From NCBI RefSeq assembly GCF_000498955.2, contig NZ_AYGX02000081.1:1-64000 (forward strand): DNA of 64,000 nt. Direction: 5' to 3'. How positions within the stretch are numbered: position 1 is the stretch's first letter; each line of letters starts with the position of its first letter. The DNA comes from Lactiplantibacillus fabifermentans DSM 21115. GTDB lineage: Bacteria; Bacillota; Bacilli; Lactobacillales; Lactobacillaceae. Under the pieces are notes generated by a model. It did no database searches. It was not told the origin of the DNA and was given only the letters and a program-made list of their open reading frames with translations. Below are positions 16,178-26,028 of the stretch, piece by piece. A program made the translations under genes and the position numbers.

Positions 16178-17473
16178 CTAATCCATAAATTGGAAAGAAT
16201 AATCTAAAATTTGAATCGTATCGTCGTTCTTGGCGCCGGCAGCTCGCAAGCCGTCGTCGACACCCATCCCCCGTAATTGACGGGCGAAACGCATCAAGCT
16301 TTCTTCGTGGTCCAAATTGGTCATCTTGAATAAACGTTCCAACTTTTCACCAGAAAGCACGAACAACCCAGGTTCTGGATTATCAATCGTAAAGTCCTGA
16401 TTAGCTTCAGTCGTGTAGTCACGATGTTCAACGTCATCGACACCCTTAACTGGGAATTGTGGCGTGACATCGAGTAAGTCAGCAGTTTGTGCCAATAAGG
16501 CTTTCAACCCTTTTTGCGTAATTGACGAAATTGGGTAAATGTCTGGCGTGGTTGGCAACGTATCGTCATCTTTCAATTTCGCCTCAAATTTCGCCAAATT
16601 GTCAGCAGCATCGGGCATATCCATCTTCGTTGCGACGACAATTTGTGGCCGTTTTAACAAATCAGGATCATAGCTCGTCAATTCATGGTTGATTTTCAAA
16701 TAATCTTCATACGGATCATTTTCTTCCACACCACTCATATCAATTAAATGCAAGATAACGCGGGTCCGTTCAATATGCCGTAAGAATTGGATTCCTAACC
16801 CAACCCCGTTAGCGGCCCCTTCAATCAAACCGGGTAAATCGGCCATAACAAAGTCGCGACCGTCATCTAAGCGTACCATCCCTAAGTTCGGGACTAACGT
16901 CGTAAAGTGGTAAGCCGCAATTTTGGGTTTAGCACTCGTTACGACGGACAATAACGTTGATTTACCAACCGATGGAAAACCAACGAGACCGACATCAGCC
17001 AACACTTTTAATTCCATTCGGATGGTTAATTCAATGCCGGGTTCCCCATTTTCAGCAATTTCTGGAGCCGGGTTCTTCGGACTGGCAAAATGAATATTGC
17101 CCCGGCCACCCCGGCCACCTTTAGCAATCACTAATTTTTGATTCTTTTCAGTAATATCACCAATCAACTCACCAGTGTCGGCATCAGTAACGACCGTCCC
17201 GAGTGGCACATTGATAATCTTATCTTTGGCGGAACGACCAGTCATCTGCTTAATCATCCCGTTGCCACCGTTATCGGCTTTAAATTTACGCGTATAGCGG
17301 AAATCCATCAAAGTCCGCAACCCTTCATCGGCTTGCAAAACAATACTCCCACCGCGACCGCCGTCACCGCCGGCTGGGCCACCGTTCGGCACGAACTTTT
17401 CACGCCGGAAAGCCACCATGCCGTTACCACCGTTACCGGCTTTCACGTCTACTTTAACTTGATCAACAAACAT
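16178..17473 (-). CDS. obgE: GTPase ObgE/CgtA
   Basis: 431 residues in the Gram-positive Obg layout: glycine-rich Obg fold ([25 protein letters not shown]) to about 158, a G domain with G1 [10 protein letters not shown]3 DLPGLIEGA and G4 ATKMD, and a C-terminal OCT domain from about 350 ([16 protein letters not shown]). Obg binds the 50S ribosomal subunit and links assembly with the stringent response. AGGAG precedes the ATG. It appears monocistronic. Confidence 0.97.
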   Translation of the reverse strand: MFVDQVKVDVKAGNGGNGMVAFRREKFVPNGGPAGGDGGRGGSIVLQADEGLRTLMDFRYTRKFKADNGGNGMIKQMTGRSAKDKIINVPLGTVVTDADTGELIGDITEKNQKLVIAKGGRGGRGNIHFASPKNPAPEIAENGEPGIELTIRMELKVLADVGLVGFPSVGKSTLLSVVTSAKPKIAAYHFTTLVPNLGMVRLDDGRDFVMADLPGLIEGAANGVGLGIQFLRHIERTRVILHLIDMSGVEENDPYEDYLKINHELTSYDPDLLKRPQIVVATKMDMPDAADNLAKFEAKLKDDDTLPTTPDIYPISSITQKGLKALLAQTADLLDVTPQFPVKGVDDVEHRDYTTEANQDFTIDNPEPGLFVLSGEKLERLFKMTNLDHEESLMRFARQLRGMGVDDGLRAAGAKNDDTIQILDYSFQFMD

Positions 17474-17637
17474 GTTTTTTCTCCTGTTTCTTCTATATTA
17501 TTTATCTACGAAATGGTTCGTGCGAAATTAGATACCTGACCTAGTATACAAATGTTGAGCGACCACGTCAAAGTATCCGCCGGTATTACTGGTTCTTTCG
17601 TTGGTTTTTGTGACCTGAGATTTATTGTTTGATTGCC

Positions 17638-17814
17638 GCTCGTCGGGACTAGGTTGTGCGCCGTGGGGCAGACCTGGGGCCAAAGTGCGGTCCCCAGGGC
17701 GCTTTTAATCCCGGCGATAACCCACTGCCGATCTTAAAAGACGGCCCCAAAGAGTGGTCGGACAGCCCCCCGACCACTCTTTGCGACACGGCGCGCAACC
17801 TAGTCCCGACGAGC
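17638..17814 (-). repeat. Structured intergenic element, subfamily A, copy A1
   Basis: Read on the minus strand it folds into P1 (CTCGTCGGGACTAGGTTG closing with its complement), P2 (CAAAGAGTGGTCGG/CCGACCACTCTTTG), P3 (CTTTTAAGATCGGC/GCCGGGATTAAAAG) and P4 (CCTGGGG/CCCCAGG) whose loop is ACCGCACTTTGG, followed by GGTC overlapping the P4 3' strand. The 18-bp outer stem is perfect. Same architecture as copy A2 at 29711. Confidence 0.8.
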
Positions 17815-18257
17815 TAAATAGTTTCTACTTGACAAAAAGCCCAGCCGATTCATTAAAACAATCAATAATTTCACTTAAACAGTCATGGATTTGACTGCAT
17901 TCAATCATCCGATGACCGTTTTAGTCATCATGTGTGCTTAAAAACCATCAAAAGCGGTCAGTATTATGAATAGAAAGCAGTCCTTTTACCAATTCAAACG
18001 TCAAAAGAGAAATTTATTATCACATTGACCGGTTATTTACGCCCAATCATAACAGTAACCTCATCAAAATCCGTTATCCATTACTATGTAATCAACAATG
18101 TTGAGCCATAATCTCAACGCTTGAGCGTTTTCAAAATCATTAATGGTAACAAATCAATAAAATCCACCACTGTGTTAACCGTAAATCACACCTACTTCCC
18201 AAAATTGGCAATGATGCAATGCACAATAGTCGCTATTTATTATTTAACATCAATATA
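17815..18257. other. Intergenic spacer without visible gene
   Basis: An AT-rich stretch between two structured elements, in the divergent region between obgE and fruR. I see no open frame with a ribosome site, no tRNA and no clear hairpin. Decayed element sequence cannot be excluded. Confidence 0.4.
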
Positions 18258-18438
18258 GCTGCTAGCTGACCGTAATGGAAGCCGCCATGCGGGTGGCGTT
18301 AACGGGATTGGGCTGTATCCCGTTTACACCACGGACGCCTTTTGAGACTTGGGTTGTAGGCTCAAAAGCGAGGTCCAAGACCGCCCCTCAGGCTTGGACC
18401 GGTCCCCATGGCGGCTGGAATTACGGTCAGCTGGCAGC
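18258..18438 (+). repeat. Structured intergenic element, subfamily B, copy B1
   Basis: P1 pairs GCTGCTAGCTGACCGTAAT with ATTACGGTCAGCTGGCAGC; a GGA/GGA internal loop follows, then GCCGCCATG/CATGGCGGC. P2 is GTGGCGTTAACGGGAT/ATCCCGTTTACACCAC, P3 CTTTTGAGACT/AGGCTCAAAAG, P4 GGTCCAAG/CTTGGACC with loop GACCGCCCCTCAGG entered from the stem, then GGTC. It is about 84% or more like copy B2 by eye. A 78-codon frame across it is not a gene. Confidence 0.85.
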
Positions 18439-18531
18439 GACAATCCCCCGCTTTACATGCTACCCTCAACTTTTTATGACGGGTTCAATGACAGATTATG
18501 AATTATTTTGACGTTTTTTTGAAGGTTTTTG

Positions 18532-18560
18532 TTGCGTTTTGATTGGTGAGCGTGTATATT
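18532..18560 (+). promoter_or_regulatory. fruRKA promoter
   Basis: TTGCGT (18532-18537) and TATATT (18555-18560) with a 17-base spacer, 21 bases upstream of the fruR GTG. Upstream lie several T-rich GAAGG/TTTTTG repeats that could be regulator contacts. Confidence 0.65.
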
Positions 18561-18581
18561 ATTCTTCGGAGGGATTTGAAA

Positions 18582-19337
18582 GTGCTTACAGAAGAACGTC
18601 AACAGTACATTTTAAATACGATCCGTTTCAAGGGCATTATTAAAATCAAGGACATTTGTTCGAAAACGAATTGTTCGGAATCGACGGCTCGCCGTGATTT
18701 GCAACAGTTGGAAGAACAAGGTGAACTGCTCCGCGTCCATGGGGGTGCGAAGTATATGAACTCGCTCCAAGAAGAACCAGCCATGAACGATAAAGTTTCC
18801 CGCAATGTGGACGCTAAAGACCGCATTGCGCAGCAAGCTGTTGCCAACATTCAAGTTGATGATGTCATCTACTTAGACGCCGGAACCTCGACGCTGGCGA
18901 TGATTCATCACTTGAACCCCGGCTACAACTTGCGGGTCGTGACCAACGGTGTCGTCCACGCTTCGGCGTTGGCCGATATGGGCATCAAAACCTATTTACT
19001 TGGTGGCAATTTGAAAGGCACCACCAAAGCCGTCATCGGACCGGAAGCCGTTAAATCGTTACAGGAATATCGGTTCAATAAGGTTTTCTTGGGAATCAAC
19101 GGTGTCCATCCGAAGTTTGGGTTAACCACCCCAGACCCCGACGAAGCGGTCGTGAAAAAAACCGCGATTGCGCAAAGTGAAGAAAGCTTCATTTTAGCCG
19201 ATTACACTAAATTCGACCACGTTTCATTTGCACGGGTCGGCGATCTCGCGAGTGCGACGATCGTTACCGATCAGTTAACCCCAACTTTGGCCGAACAATA
19301 TCAACCATTAACCACTATTCAGGAGGTAAAGTCATGA
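18582..19337 (+). CDS. fruR: DeoR family repressor of the fructose operon
   Basis: 251 residues from GTG 18582, with GGAGGG eight bases upstream; the frame continues upstream without a site. The N-terminal DeoR helix-turn-helix reads EERQQYILNTI then SESTARRDLQQLEEQGELLRVHGGA; the C-terminal sugar-phosphate-sensing domain shows YLDAGTSTLAMIHHL, VTNGVVHASAL, LLGGNLKGTTKAVIGP and DYTKFDHVSFARVG. Homologues sense fructose 1-phosphate. Its stop overlaps fruK by four bases (ATGA), as in a standard fruRKA operon. Confidence 0.93.
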   Translation: MLTEERQQYILNTIRFKGIIKIKDICSKTNCSESTARRDLQQLEEQGELLRVHGGAKYMNSLQEEPAMNDKVSRNVDAKDRIAQQAVANIQVDDVIYLDAGTSTLAMIHHLNPGYNLRVVTNGVVHASALADMGIKTYLLGGNLKGTTKAVIGPEAVKSLQEYRFNKVFLGINGVHPKFGLTTPDPDEAVVKKTAIAQSEESFILADYTKFDHVSFARVGDLASATIVTDQLTPTLAEQYQPLTTIQEVKS

Positions 19338-20251
19338 TTTACACGATCACCGTCAATCCATCGATTGACTACGTGGTACAACTGCCCCACATGGAATTGG
19401 GCAGTGTCAATCGTCTCGCCCACACCGCTAATTTACCCGGCGGCAAAGGCATCAATGTTTCGCAAATCTTAAACGATTTGGAACAACCCAACGTCGCTTT
19501 AGGTTTCTTAGGTGGTTTCACCGGTACTTTCGTCAGTGACGCTTTAAAAGCAAAAGGCTTAACGAGTCACTTCACTGAAATTGCCGACAACACGCGCATC
19601 AACGTCAAAATTCATGCGGATGAAGAAACCGAATTAAATGGGGCGGGCCCCGATATTACCGCGGCCGAAGTTGACAAGTTCTATGAAGAACTCGCCAACT
19701 TAACCCCTGATGATGTTGTCGTGATGTCTGGGAGTTTGGCACCAAGCCTACCCGACACGTTCTACTACGACATTATTCAAAAAGTCAAAGCGGCGGGTGC
19801 TAATTTCGTCATTGACACCACTGGCGAAGCATTGAAAAAGACTTTACCAAGTAACCCCTTAGTCGTTAAACCAAACAATCACGAATTAGCGGCCTATTAC
19901 GACACGACTTTCAACAGTCAAGCTGACATCATTGCGGCTGGCCAACGAATGTTAAGTGAAGGTGCGCAACACGTCTTGATTTCAATGGCTGGCGACGGTG
20001 GTCTCTTGATTACCCCAGACGATGTTTACTTCAGCCCAGCGCCTAAAGGTCACGTGATCAACTCCGTTGGGGCTGGTGATTCCATGATTGGTGGGTTCGT
20101 CGGGACTTTCGCTAAGACGCATGACGCCGTTGAAAGTTTCCGTTACGGTTTGGCTTGTGGTTCCGCAACCGCCTTCTCTGAAGACATTGCAACCCGTGCT
20201 AAAATCGATGAAATTTTGCCATTAATTAAGATTGAAAAATTAACAAACTAG
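19334..20251 (+). CDS. fruK: 1-phosphofructokinase
   Basis: 305 residues of the PfkB family. It phosphorylates fructose 1-phosphate to fructose 1,6-bisphosphate. Signatures: N-terminal ITVNPSIDYVVQLP, the glycine pair LPGGKGINVSQIL, and the C-terminal anion hole/catalytic Asp SVGAGDSMIGGFVG near residue 248. AGGAGG precedes the ATG. It overlaps fruR and is followed 27 bases later by fruA. Confidence 0.95.
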   Translation: MIYTITVNPSIDYVVQLPHMELGSVNRLAHTANLPGGKGINVSQILNDLEQPNVALGFLGGFTGTFVSDALKAKGLTSHFTEIADNTRINVKIHADEETELNGAGPDITAAEVDKFYEELANLTPDDVVVMSGSLAPSLPDTFYYDIIQKVKAAGANFVIDTTGEALKKTLPSNPLVVKPNNHELAAYYDTTFNSQADIIAAGQRMLSEGAQHVLISMAGDGGLLITPDDVYFSPAPKGHVINSVGAGDSMIGGFVGTFAKTHDAVESFRYGLACGSATAFSEDIATRAKIDEILPLIKIEKLTN

Positions 20252-20278
20252 CAATTCGGAAAGGACTGTATTAACAAC

Positions 20279-22243
20279 ATGGATATCCGCGAACTATTAT
20301 TAAAAGATGTCATGATCATGGACATGCAAGCCACGACCAAGGACGAAGCCATTGATGAATTAGTTCATAAATATGCCGAACAAGGCGTTATTAATGACGA
20401 AGCCCTCTACAAACAAGACATCATCAAGCGTGAAGCTGAATCCACGACTGGGATTGGTGACGGTATCGCCATGCCCCATGCCAAAGACAAAGCCGTTCAA
20501 CGCGCGACCGTCTTATTCGCAAAAAGTAAAGCGGGGGTTGATTTTAACGCCTTAGATGGTCAACCTGTCCACCTCTTCTTTATGATTGCGGCTCCTGAAG
20601 GTGCGAATAACACCCACTTGGCGGCCCTCGCCGCCCTCTCCAGCTTACTCATCGACCCTGAGTTGGTCGGCAAGTTGAAGAACGCGCAAACGCCAGACGA
20701 AGTCCAACAACTCTTCGCTGACGCCCAAGCTGCTAAAGAAGCAAAAGATGCTAAAGACGAAGCGGCGCGCGCTGAAAAAGCCGCCGCGGCGGCTCAAGCA
20801 CCGGCTGACGAACAACGCCCTTACATTGTTGGGGTTACGGCTTGTCCGAATGGGATTGCCCACACTTACATGGCCGAAGCTGCGTTAATCAAGCAAGCTG
20901 AAGCGATGGGCGTTGACATCAAAATCGAAACGAACGGTTCTGAAGGGGTCAAACATTTATTGACTGCCGATGAAATCGCTCGGGCTAAAGGGGTCGTCAT
21001 TGCGGCCGACAAGAAAGTCAAAATGGCCCGTTTCGATGGCAAACCATTAGTTAACCGCCCCGTTACTGACGGAATCAACAAATCTGAAGAATTAATCAGT
21101 GAAGTCTTAGACGGCAAAGCGCCCGTTTATCACGATGCTGACGGCGGTTCTGCCGACACTGACGAAGGCAGCAGCGCTAACGGCGGTGTTTGGAGTGAAA
21201 TCTACAAAGACTTAATGAACGGGATTTCACACATGTTACCATTCGTTGTTGGTGGTGGGATTTTAATGGCCCTCTCGTTTGTCATCGAACAATTCGTTGG
21301 CGATAAGAGTTTAGCCTTCACCTTCTTCAACCAAGCTGGGAACATGGCCTTCGCCTTCATGGTACCCGTCTTAGCCGCTTACATTGCCGAATCAATCGGT
21401 GATCGCCCTGCCTTAATGCCTGGGTTCGTTGGTGGTTTCATGGCGACGGTTTACACCGGCGCTTACGGTGGTGCTTATACAGCTTCCATCGCAGCTAATG
21501 CCAAGAGTCCTGCTGGTTTCTTAGGTGGTTTAGTTGCTGGTTTCTTAGCTGGTTACATCACTGTTTGGATGAAGAAATGGACTAAGAACATGCCACAATC
21601 CCTTGAAGGGATGAAGCCAATGTTAATCTACCCTATCTTGGGCTTGTTAATCGTTGCCGCTTTAATGTTCTTCATCGTTAACCCAATCTTCTCAGTTATT
21701 AACCAATGGATTACCCACTTCTTGAACTCAATGGGTACTGGTAACGCCGTCCTCTTAGGGTTAGTCCTCGGTGGGATGATGTCTATCGATATGGGTGGTC
21801 CTTTCAACAAAGCCGCTTACGTGTTCGCTACCGGTGCCTTTACCGCTACGCAAGATGGGAACTTAATGGCCGCCGTTATGGCTGGTGGGATGGTCCCACC
21901 ATTGGCAACCGCCATCGCCACGGCTTTCTGGCCAAAGAAGTTCACCGACGACGAACGCAAAGCTGGGATTTCTAACTGGTTACTTGGAATTTCCTTCATT
22001 ACTGAAGGTGCAATTCCATTCGCCACAGCTGATCCATTGCACGTCATTGGTTCGAGTGTCGTTGGGGCGGCCATCGCTGGTGGTTTGACCCAATTATGGA
22101 ACGTTTCCGTTCCCGCTCCTCATGGTGGTTTATGGGTAGCCTTACTCGCTACTAACATCTGGGGTTACGTTGGCGCAACGGTCATTGGGGCCGTGATCGC
22201 CGGGGTTATCTTAGGAATTTGGAAACCAGCTAAAAAAGCTTAA
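20279..22243 (+). CDS. fruA: PTS fructose transporter subunit IIABC
   Basis: 654 residues with fused domains: EIIA (1-150, phospho-His in GDGIAMPHAKD near residue 62), an Ala/Lys-rich linker, EIIB (about 175-280, phospho-Cys in VTACPNGIAHTYMAEAAL), a Gly/Ser linker and EIIC (about 305-650, roughly ten membrane segments, GGPFNKAAYVF). It imports fructose as fructose 1-phosphate, the substrate of fruK. Strong terminator directly after it closes the operon. Confidence 0.96.
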   Translation: MDIRELLLKDVMIMDMQATTKDEAIDELVHKYAEQGVINDEALYKQDIIKREAESTTGIGDGIAMPHAKDKAVQRATVLFAKSKAGVDFNALDGQPVHLFFMIAAPEGANNTHLAALAALSSLLIDPELVGKLKNAQTPDEVQQLFADAQAAKEAKDAKDEAARAEKAAAAAQAPADEQRPYIVGVTACPNGIAHTYMAEAALIKQAEAMGVDIKIETNGSEGVKHLLTADEIARAKGVVIAADKKVKMARFDGKPLVNRPVTDGINKSEELISEVLDGKAPVYHDADGGSADTDEGSSANGGVWSEIYKDLMNGISHMLPFVVGGGILMALSFVIEQFVGDKSLAFTFFNQAGNMAFAFMVPVLAAYIAESIGDRPALMPGFVGGFMATVYTGAYGGAYTASIAANAKSPAGFLGGLVAGFLAGYITVWMKKWTKNMPQSLEGMKPMLIYPILGLLIVAALMFFIVNPIFSVINQWITHFLNSMGTGNAVLLGLVLGGMMSIDMGGPFNKAAYVFATGAFTATQDGNLMAAVMAGGMVPPLATAIATAFWPKKFTDDERKAGISNWLLGISFITEGAIPFATADPLHVIGSSVVGAAIAGGLTQLWNVSVPAPHGGLWVALLATNIWGYVGATVIGAVIAGVILGIWKPAKKA

Positions 22244-22257
22244 TGACCATAAATACT

Positions 22258-22299
22258 AAAAAGATCGCGACTCAGTAATGAGTCGCGATCTTTTTTTGC
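22258..22299 (+). terminator. fruRKA terminator
   Basis: AAAGATCGCGACTCA-GTAA-TGAGTCGCGATCTTTTTTT, a perfect stem with T-tract. Confidence 0.95.
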
Positions 22300-22404
22300 C
22301 CTAATTTTTAGCCGGCTGGCAAAAATAACCCAATCTAGCGTTCAATCCAGTGGTTCAATGGTTATAATATAAATATAATTATTAGACGAAATGAGACGAT
22401 TGTT

Positions 22405-23727
22405 TTGAAACTTACTTATCAACGTTGGGCCGGGCTCGCCGCGCTGTTAGCCCTTCTCACCCTCGCCGGTTGTCGGTCAGCAACCGCCACCACTAAACAG
22501 CCAAGTACCAAATCGACTTTGACGGCCATGGTCATCAGTGACGATCACGTCATTGCCCCCAGTTTGCATGACAACGGGACTGCTTTTAAAACGTACGCGG
22601 CCAACGATGCCGGCGCCGATTTAAAGTACAGTGCCACCATCTTTAAAGCGTTTATCGCCCAAGCACTGACGACGAAACCTGATATGGTCATCGTCAGTGG
22701 TGACATTACTAATAACGGTGAAAAAGCGAGTCATGAATACGTGGCGCAACAGTTGAAACGGCTCACCGCCCAACATATTCGCGTCTATGTCGTCCCCGGC
22801 AATCACGACATCAATAATCCGTTAACGCGGTCATTTAAAGGTAAGCATCAAGCCACTACTAGTGCAGTCAGCCCTAGTCAATTCAAACAAATTTACCAGC
22901 AAGCCGGCTATGGTCAGGCAGTTGAAAAAGATACGAGCTCCCTCAGCTATCTCGTTAAACCTGGCCAGCACACCTGGTTATTAATGCTCGACTCCGCCAT
23001 CTACAAGAGTAATTACCAACAAGGTAGTTCCACGGTTGGTGGTGGCTTTACCGCGGGCACGCTGGACTGGATTGCGAAAATGGGCCGGGCTGCTAAAAAG
23101 GCGCACGCCACTTTGATTCCGGTCATGCATCACAATTTGATGGACCACACGAGTATCCATCAAGATTACACGATTGGCTACGCTGATGACGTCCGGGACA
23201 CCTTTAGCAAGGCGAACTTGCGCCTGACTTTAAGCGGTCATATCCACGCCCAAAGTATTAAGCATCAGACCGTCAACCAAGTGCAGCTGACGGATATTGC
23301 TAGTGGTGCCCTGATTATGAGCCCCCACTATTATGGTACCTTGACGATTAATCAAAACTCGGGCCAAGCGCAGTATCACGCGACCCGCTTAAACGTCAGT
23401 GCCTATATCAAAAAGCAGCAAGGGGCAAAAGCGGCAGCGGCCTATCGCCAATACGACCATGCCGTCGTTTATGACGCTGGTTACAATGCCGCCATGAGCA
23501 GCCTATACGAAGACCGCTACGAAACGAAATATTCGACAGCTAAAATCAAGCTGTTATCTACTGGCATGGCACAAGCTAACCTGGCCATGTTCCGCGGGAC
23601 GGCCCCCGCCCAAACTGAAGCGATTAAAGCCTGGCAGGCCATGCCTAAAAATACGCCCCTACGTCACTTCATTCTGCAAACTGAAGCCTTAAAAAACAAT
23701 CTTGACTGGCACGGGCGCACTCGTTAA
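22405..23727 (+). CDS. Metallophosphoesterase lipoprotein
   Basis: 440 residues. The N-terminus is a lipoprotein signal ending in LTLAGC (Cys about residue 23), so it is anchored outside the membrane. Calcineurin-type metal motifs follow: MVISDDHVIAP, VSGDITNNGEKASH, VVPGNHDI, a later MHHN and LSGHIHAQ. The substrate is unknown; relatives hydrolyse phosphodiesters or cell-surface phosphates. A TTG start (22405) is used since an upstream ATG runs into a stop after five codons; the ribosome site is weak. Single gene. Confidence 0.82.
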   Translation: MKLTYQRWAGLAALLALLTLAGCRSATATTKQPSTKSTLTAMVISDDHVIAPSLHDNGTAFKTYAANDAGADLKYSATIFKAFIAQALTTKPDMVIVSGDITNNGEKASHEYVAQQLKRLTAQHIRVYVVPGNHDINNPLTRSFKGKHQATTSAVSPSQFKQIYQQAGYGQAVEKDTSSLSYLVKPGQHTWLLMLDSAIYKSNYQQGSSTVGGGFTAGTLDWIAKMGRAAKKAHATLIPVMHHNLMDHTSIHQDYTIGYADDVRDTFSKANLRLTLSGHIHAQSIKHQTVNQVQLTDIASGALIMSPHYYGTLTINQNSGQAQYHATRLNVSAYIKKQQGAKAAAAYRQYDHAVVYDAGYNAAMSSLYEDRYETKYSTAKIKLLSTGMAQANLAMFRGTAPAQTEAIKAWQAMPKNTPLRHFILQTEALKNNLDWHGRTR

Positions 23728-23732
23728 CTAAA

Positions 23733-23786
23733 AACAGCCCGTCCCAGCAATGCATTTTGAAAATGCATTGCCGGGACGGGTTGTTT
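23733..23786. terminator. Bidirectional terminator
   Basis: AACAGCCCGTCCC/GGGACGGGTTGTT outer stem with an inner GCAATGCATTTT/AAATGCATTGC stem; TTTTT follows on the minus side for uvrC. Confidence 0.85.
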
Positions 23787-23799
23787 GTTATTGAAATCT

Positions 23800-25614
23800 T
23801 TATGTCGCACCTTTTTGATAATGCTTCGGCGTCACACCACCACCGGCTAACGAAAACTTAATCGTTTGCGCCACATTTTTAGCGATACCCAATTTTTGAA
23901 TATCTTCAACCGGAGCGGCCGCAATCTTAGTCATTGACCCGAACTTCCGCAATAATTTATTGCGGGTTTTGGGACCAACCCCCGGAATTTCATCCAGCCG
24001 CGAACTGAGCGAATGCTTGGTATGCACTTGCCGATGAAATTCAATGGCAAAGCGATGGACTTCATCTTGAATCCGTTGCAACAAGTAGAACCCTTGACTC
24101 TTAGGGTCCAAATTCAAATGCGCATCACCAGCGGACTTTAACAAATCCGCCGTCTTATGATGGTCATTTTTCACCATCGCCGCGACCGGCGTATTTAGCC
24201 CTAATTCGTTTTCTAAGACATCTTTGGCGGCATCCAACTGAATGTCCCCACCATCCATTAGAATCAAATCTGGTAAGGCGGCGTGCTCTTTCAGCAAGCG
24301 CGTGTACCGTCGCCGAATCACTTCACGCGTCGAGGCCGCTTCATCGGCATGATCCACCGTCCGTAATTTATATTTACGATAAAGTTTTTTATTCGGCTGA
24401 CCATCCGTAAAGACGACCATCGCCGAGACGAGGTCGGCCCCTTGAATATGCGAGTGGTCAAAGGCTTCAATTTTATGACCTTCAGGAATCCCCAAGGCGT
24501 CGGTGATTTCTTTCATGGCCCCCGTCGTCTTGCGTTCATCGAGTTCCAACAACCGGAACTTTTCTTCTAAGACGATGCGAGCGTTTTTTTCCGCCATGTC
24601 GAGCAAGTCCCGCTTCTGTCCGCGTTGCGGCGTCCGCACCGGGATTCCCAAAATATCACTGAGCACTTCTTTATCTAAGCCGTCAGGAACTAGGACTTCG
24701 CGTGGTAACACATTATTTTTACGATTGTAAAATTGCAAAATAAAACTGGTCATTTCTTCTTGGGCCGTCGAAACGATTGGGAACAACCGCTTTTCCCGTT
24801 TCATCAACCGCGCTTGCCGAATGAAGAAGACTTGAATCGACAACCAGCCCTTATCCAAATAAAAGTTGAATAAATCGCGCGGTGTATTATCATTGGAAAT
24901 AATTTTTTGTTTTTCAACGGTCATTTCAATATACGTCAATTGATCACGTAATTCGGCCGCCCGTTCAAATTCCAAATCGGCGGCCGCCGTTTCCATCCGC
25001 TTATTGAGTTGTTTCTTAACCGTTTCCACATGACCGTTCAAAAAGGACTTGATGCGTTTAATTTGCGCATCGTATTCGGCCGTGGGCACCGTTTTAAAAC
25101 AGGCGCCTAAGCATTGCCCCATATGATAATACAAGCACGGTCGATTTTGAAAGCCGTGACAGCGTCGTAATGGATAAACTTTTTGAATGAAGTTGACGGT
25201 TTCTTGCGCCGCATAAACGTTGGGATACGGGCCAAAGTAATAGCCCCCATCTTTGCGGACGTCACTCACAATCAAAATCTGCGGGTCCCGTTCGTTGGTA
25301 ATTTTAATGTACGGATAACCGGTCCCCTTTTTTAACTTAATGTTGAAATAAGGTTGGTGTTTTTGAATCAGCGTGATTTCTAACAAGAAAGCTTCCTTGT
25401 CAGTCGACGTGACGATAAATTCAAAATCCGCGATCTCTGAAACTAAGCGCGCGGTTTTCCCGGTATGGCTACTCTTAAAGTATGACCGGACCCGGTTTTT
25501 CAAGTTCTTGGCTTTACCGACGTAAATAATCTGACTATTCAAATTTTTCATCAAATAGCAACCCGGTAAATCTGGTAATAACGCTAATTTATGTTCAATA
25601 TGTGCCGATGCCAT
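23800..25614 (-). CDS. uvrC: Excinuclease ABC subunit C
   Basis: 604 residues. The GIY-YIG nuclease domain is at the N-terminus (LPGCYLMKN...IIYVGKAKNLKNRV), the UVR helix pair near 205-235 (DLEFERAAELRDQL), the RNase H-like endonuclease core with HIQG and LILMDGG near 395-460, and the helix-hairpin-helix tail (EIPGVGPKTRNKLLRKFGS). Makes both incisions in nucleotide excision repair with UvrAB. Length is normal. GGAAAGGAAGG precedes the ATG. Confidence 0.97.
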   Translation of the reverse strand: MASAHIEHKLALLPDLPGCYLMKNLNSQIIYVGKAKNLKNRVRSYFKSSHTGKTARLVSEIADFEFIVTSTDKEAFLLEITLIQKHQPYFNIKLKKGTGYPYIKITNERDPQILIVSDVRKDGGYYFGPYPNVYAAQETVNFIQKVYPLRRCHGFQNRPCLYYHMGQCLGACFKTVPTAEYDAQIKRIKSFLNGHVETVKKQLNKRMETAAADLEFERAAELRDQLTYIEMTVEKQKIISNDNTPRDLFNFYLDKGWLSIQVFFIRQARLMKREKRLFPIVSTAQEEMTSFILQFYNRKNNVLPREVLVPDGLDKEVLSDILGIPVRTPQRGQKRDLLDMAEKNARIVLEEKFRLLELDERKTTGAMKEITDALGIPEGHKIEAFDHSHIQGADLVSAMVVFTDGQPNKKLYRKYKLRTVDHADEAASTREVIRRRYTRLLKEHAALPDLILMDGGDIQLDAAKDVLENELGLNTPVAAMVKNDHHKTADLLKSAGDAHLNLDPKSQGFYLLQRIQDEVHRFAIEFHRQVHTKHSLSSRLDEIPGVGPKTRNKLLRKFGSMTKIAAAPVEDIQKLGIAKNVAQTIKFSLAGGGVTPKHYQKGAT

Positions 25615-25941
25615 TGCGCGCCTTCCTTTCCTGATATAGCCTTATCAGTATACCGCCGGAAGTCAAGCGTGACAAGCAATCTGCCCGTTTGCATAAGGAT
25701 AGTTATATAAAATAAGCGGCCCAGCAATATTGAGTCCGGTCACGATATCTTTAGCGTGAAAGTTTTCATAATTTCCTCAATTATAATTTTATTTATGTTA
25801 TTTTTCCAAACCATTGCCAGGCACGAAGCAGCTGATATTTGCTGTTTTTTCGCTTTTATTGCCGATAACTATTGTATTTTCATTTTCAGAAGGCTATAAC
25901 AGAAGTTGCAGCAAGTTTTTCATTCAAACATAGGGGGAGTC
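25615..25941. other. Long spacer/5' UTR before the L,D-transpeptidase
   Basis: An AT-rich region with a CAGCTGATATTTGCTG imperfect hairpin near 25830-25845 but no gene. It likely carries divergent promoters for uvrC and the transpeptidase unit. Confidence 0.4.
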
Positions 25942-26028
25942 TTGAATTTGAAAGCAACCGCAATAATTACCTTAACCGCGGACGGTATCCGCAACCATTT
26001 TTATCACACTAAGGGTGAGCTTCAATGA
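25942..26028 (+). CDS. 28-aa leader ORF overlapping the L,D-transpeptidase gene
   Basis: TTG 25942 (or TTG 25948) is preceded by a strong GGGGGAG site. The frame runs 28 codons and ends in a TGA that overlaps the ATG of the next gene as ATGA. Its peptide (ATAIITLTADGIRNHFYHTK) is not recognised. The overlap and the placement of the next gene's ribosome site (AAGGGTGAG) inside it suggest translational coupling. It may be a regulatory leader peptide. Confidence 0.45.
   Translation: MNLKATAIITLTADGIRNHFYHTKGELQ

Noticed and set aside
17638-17814. Structured elements considered as insertion sequences
   Set aside because: Under 190 bases, no transposase frame; a non-autonomous element remains possible but is not an IS.
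18275-18511. 78-codon open frame
   Set aside because: It lies across structured element B1; the frame exists because of the repeat, has no ribosome site, and is not kept in B2.
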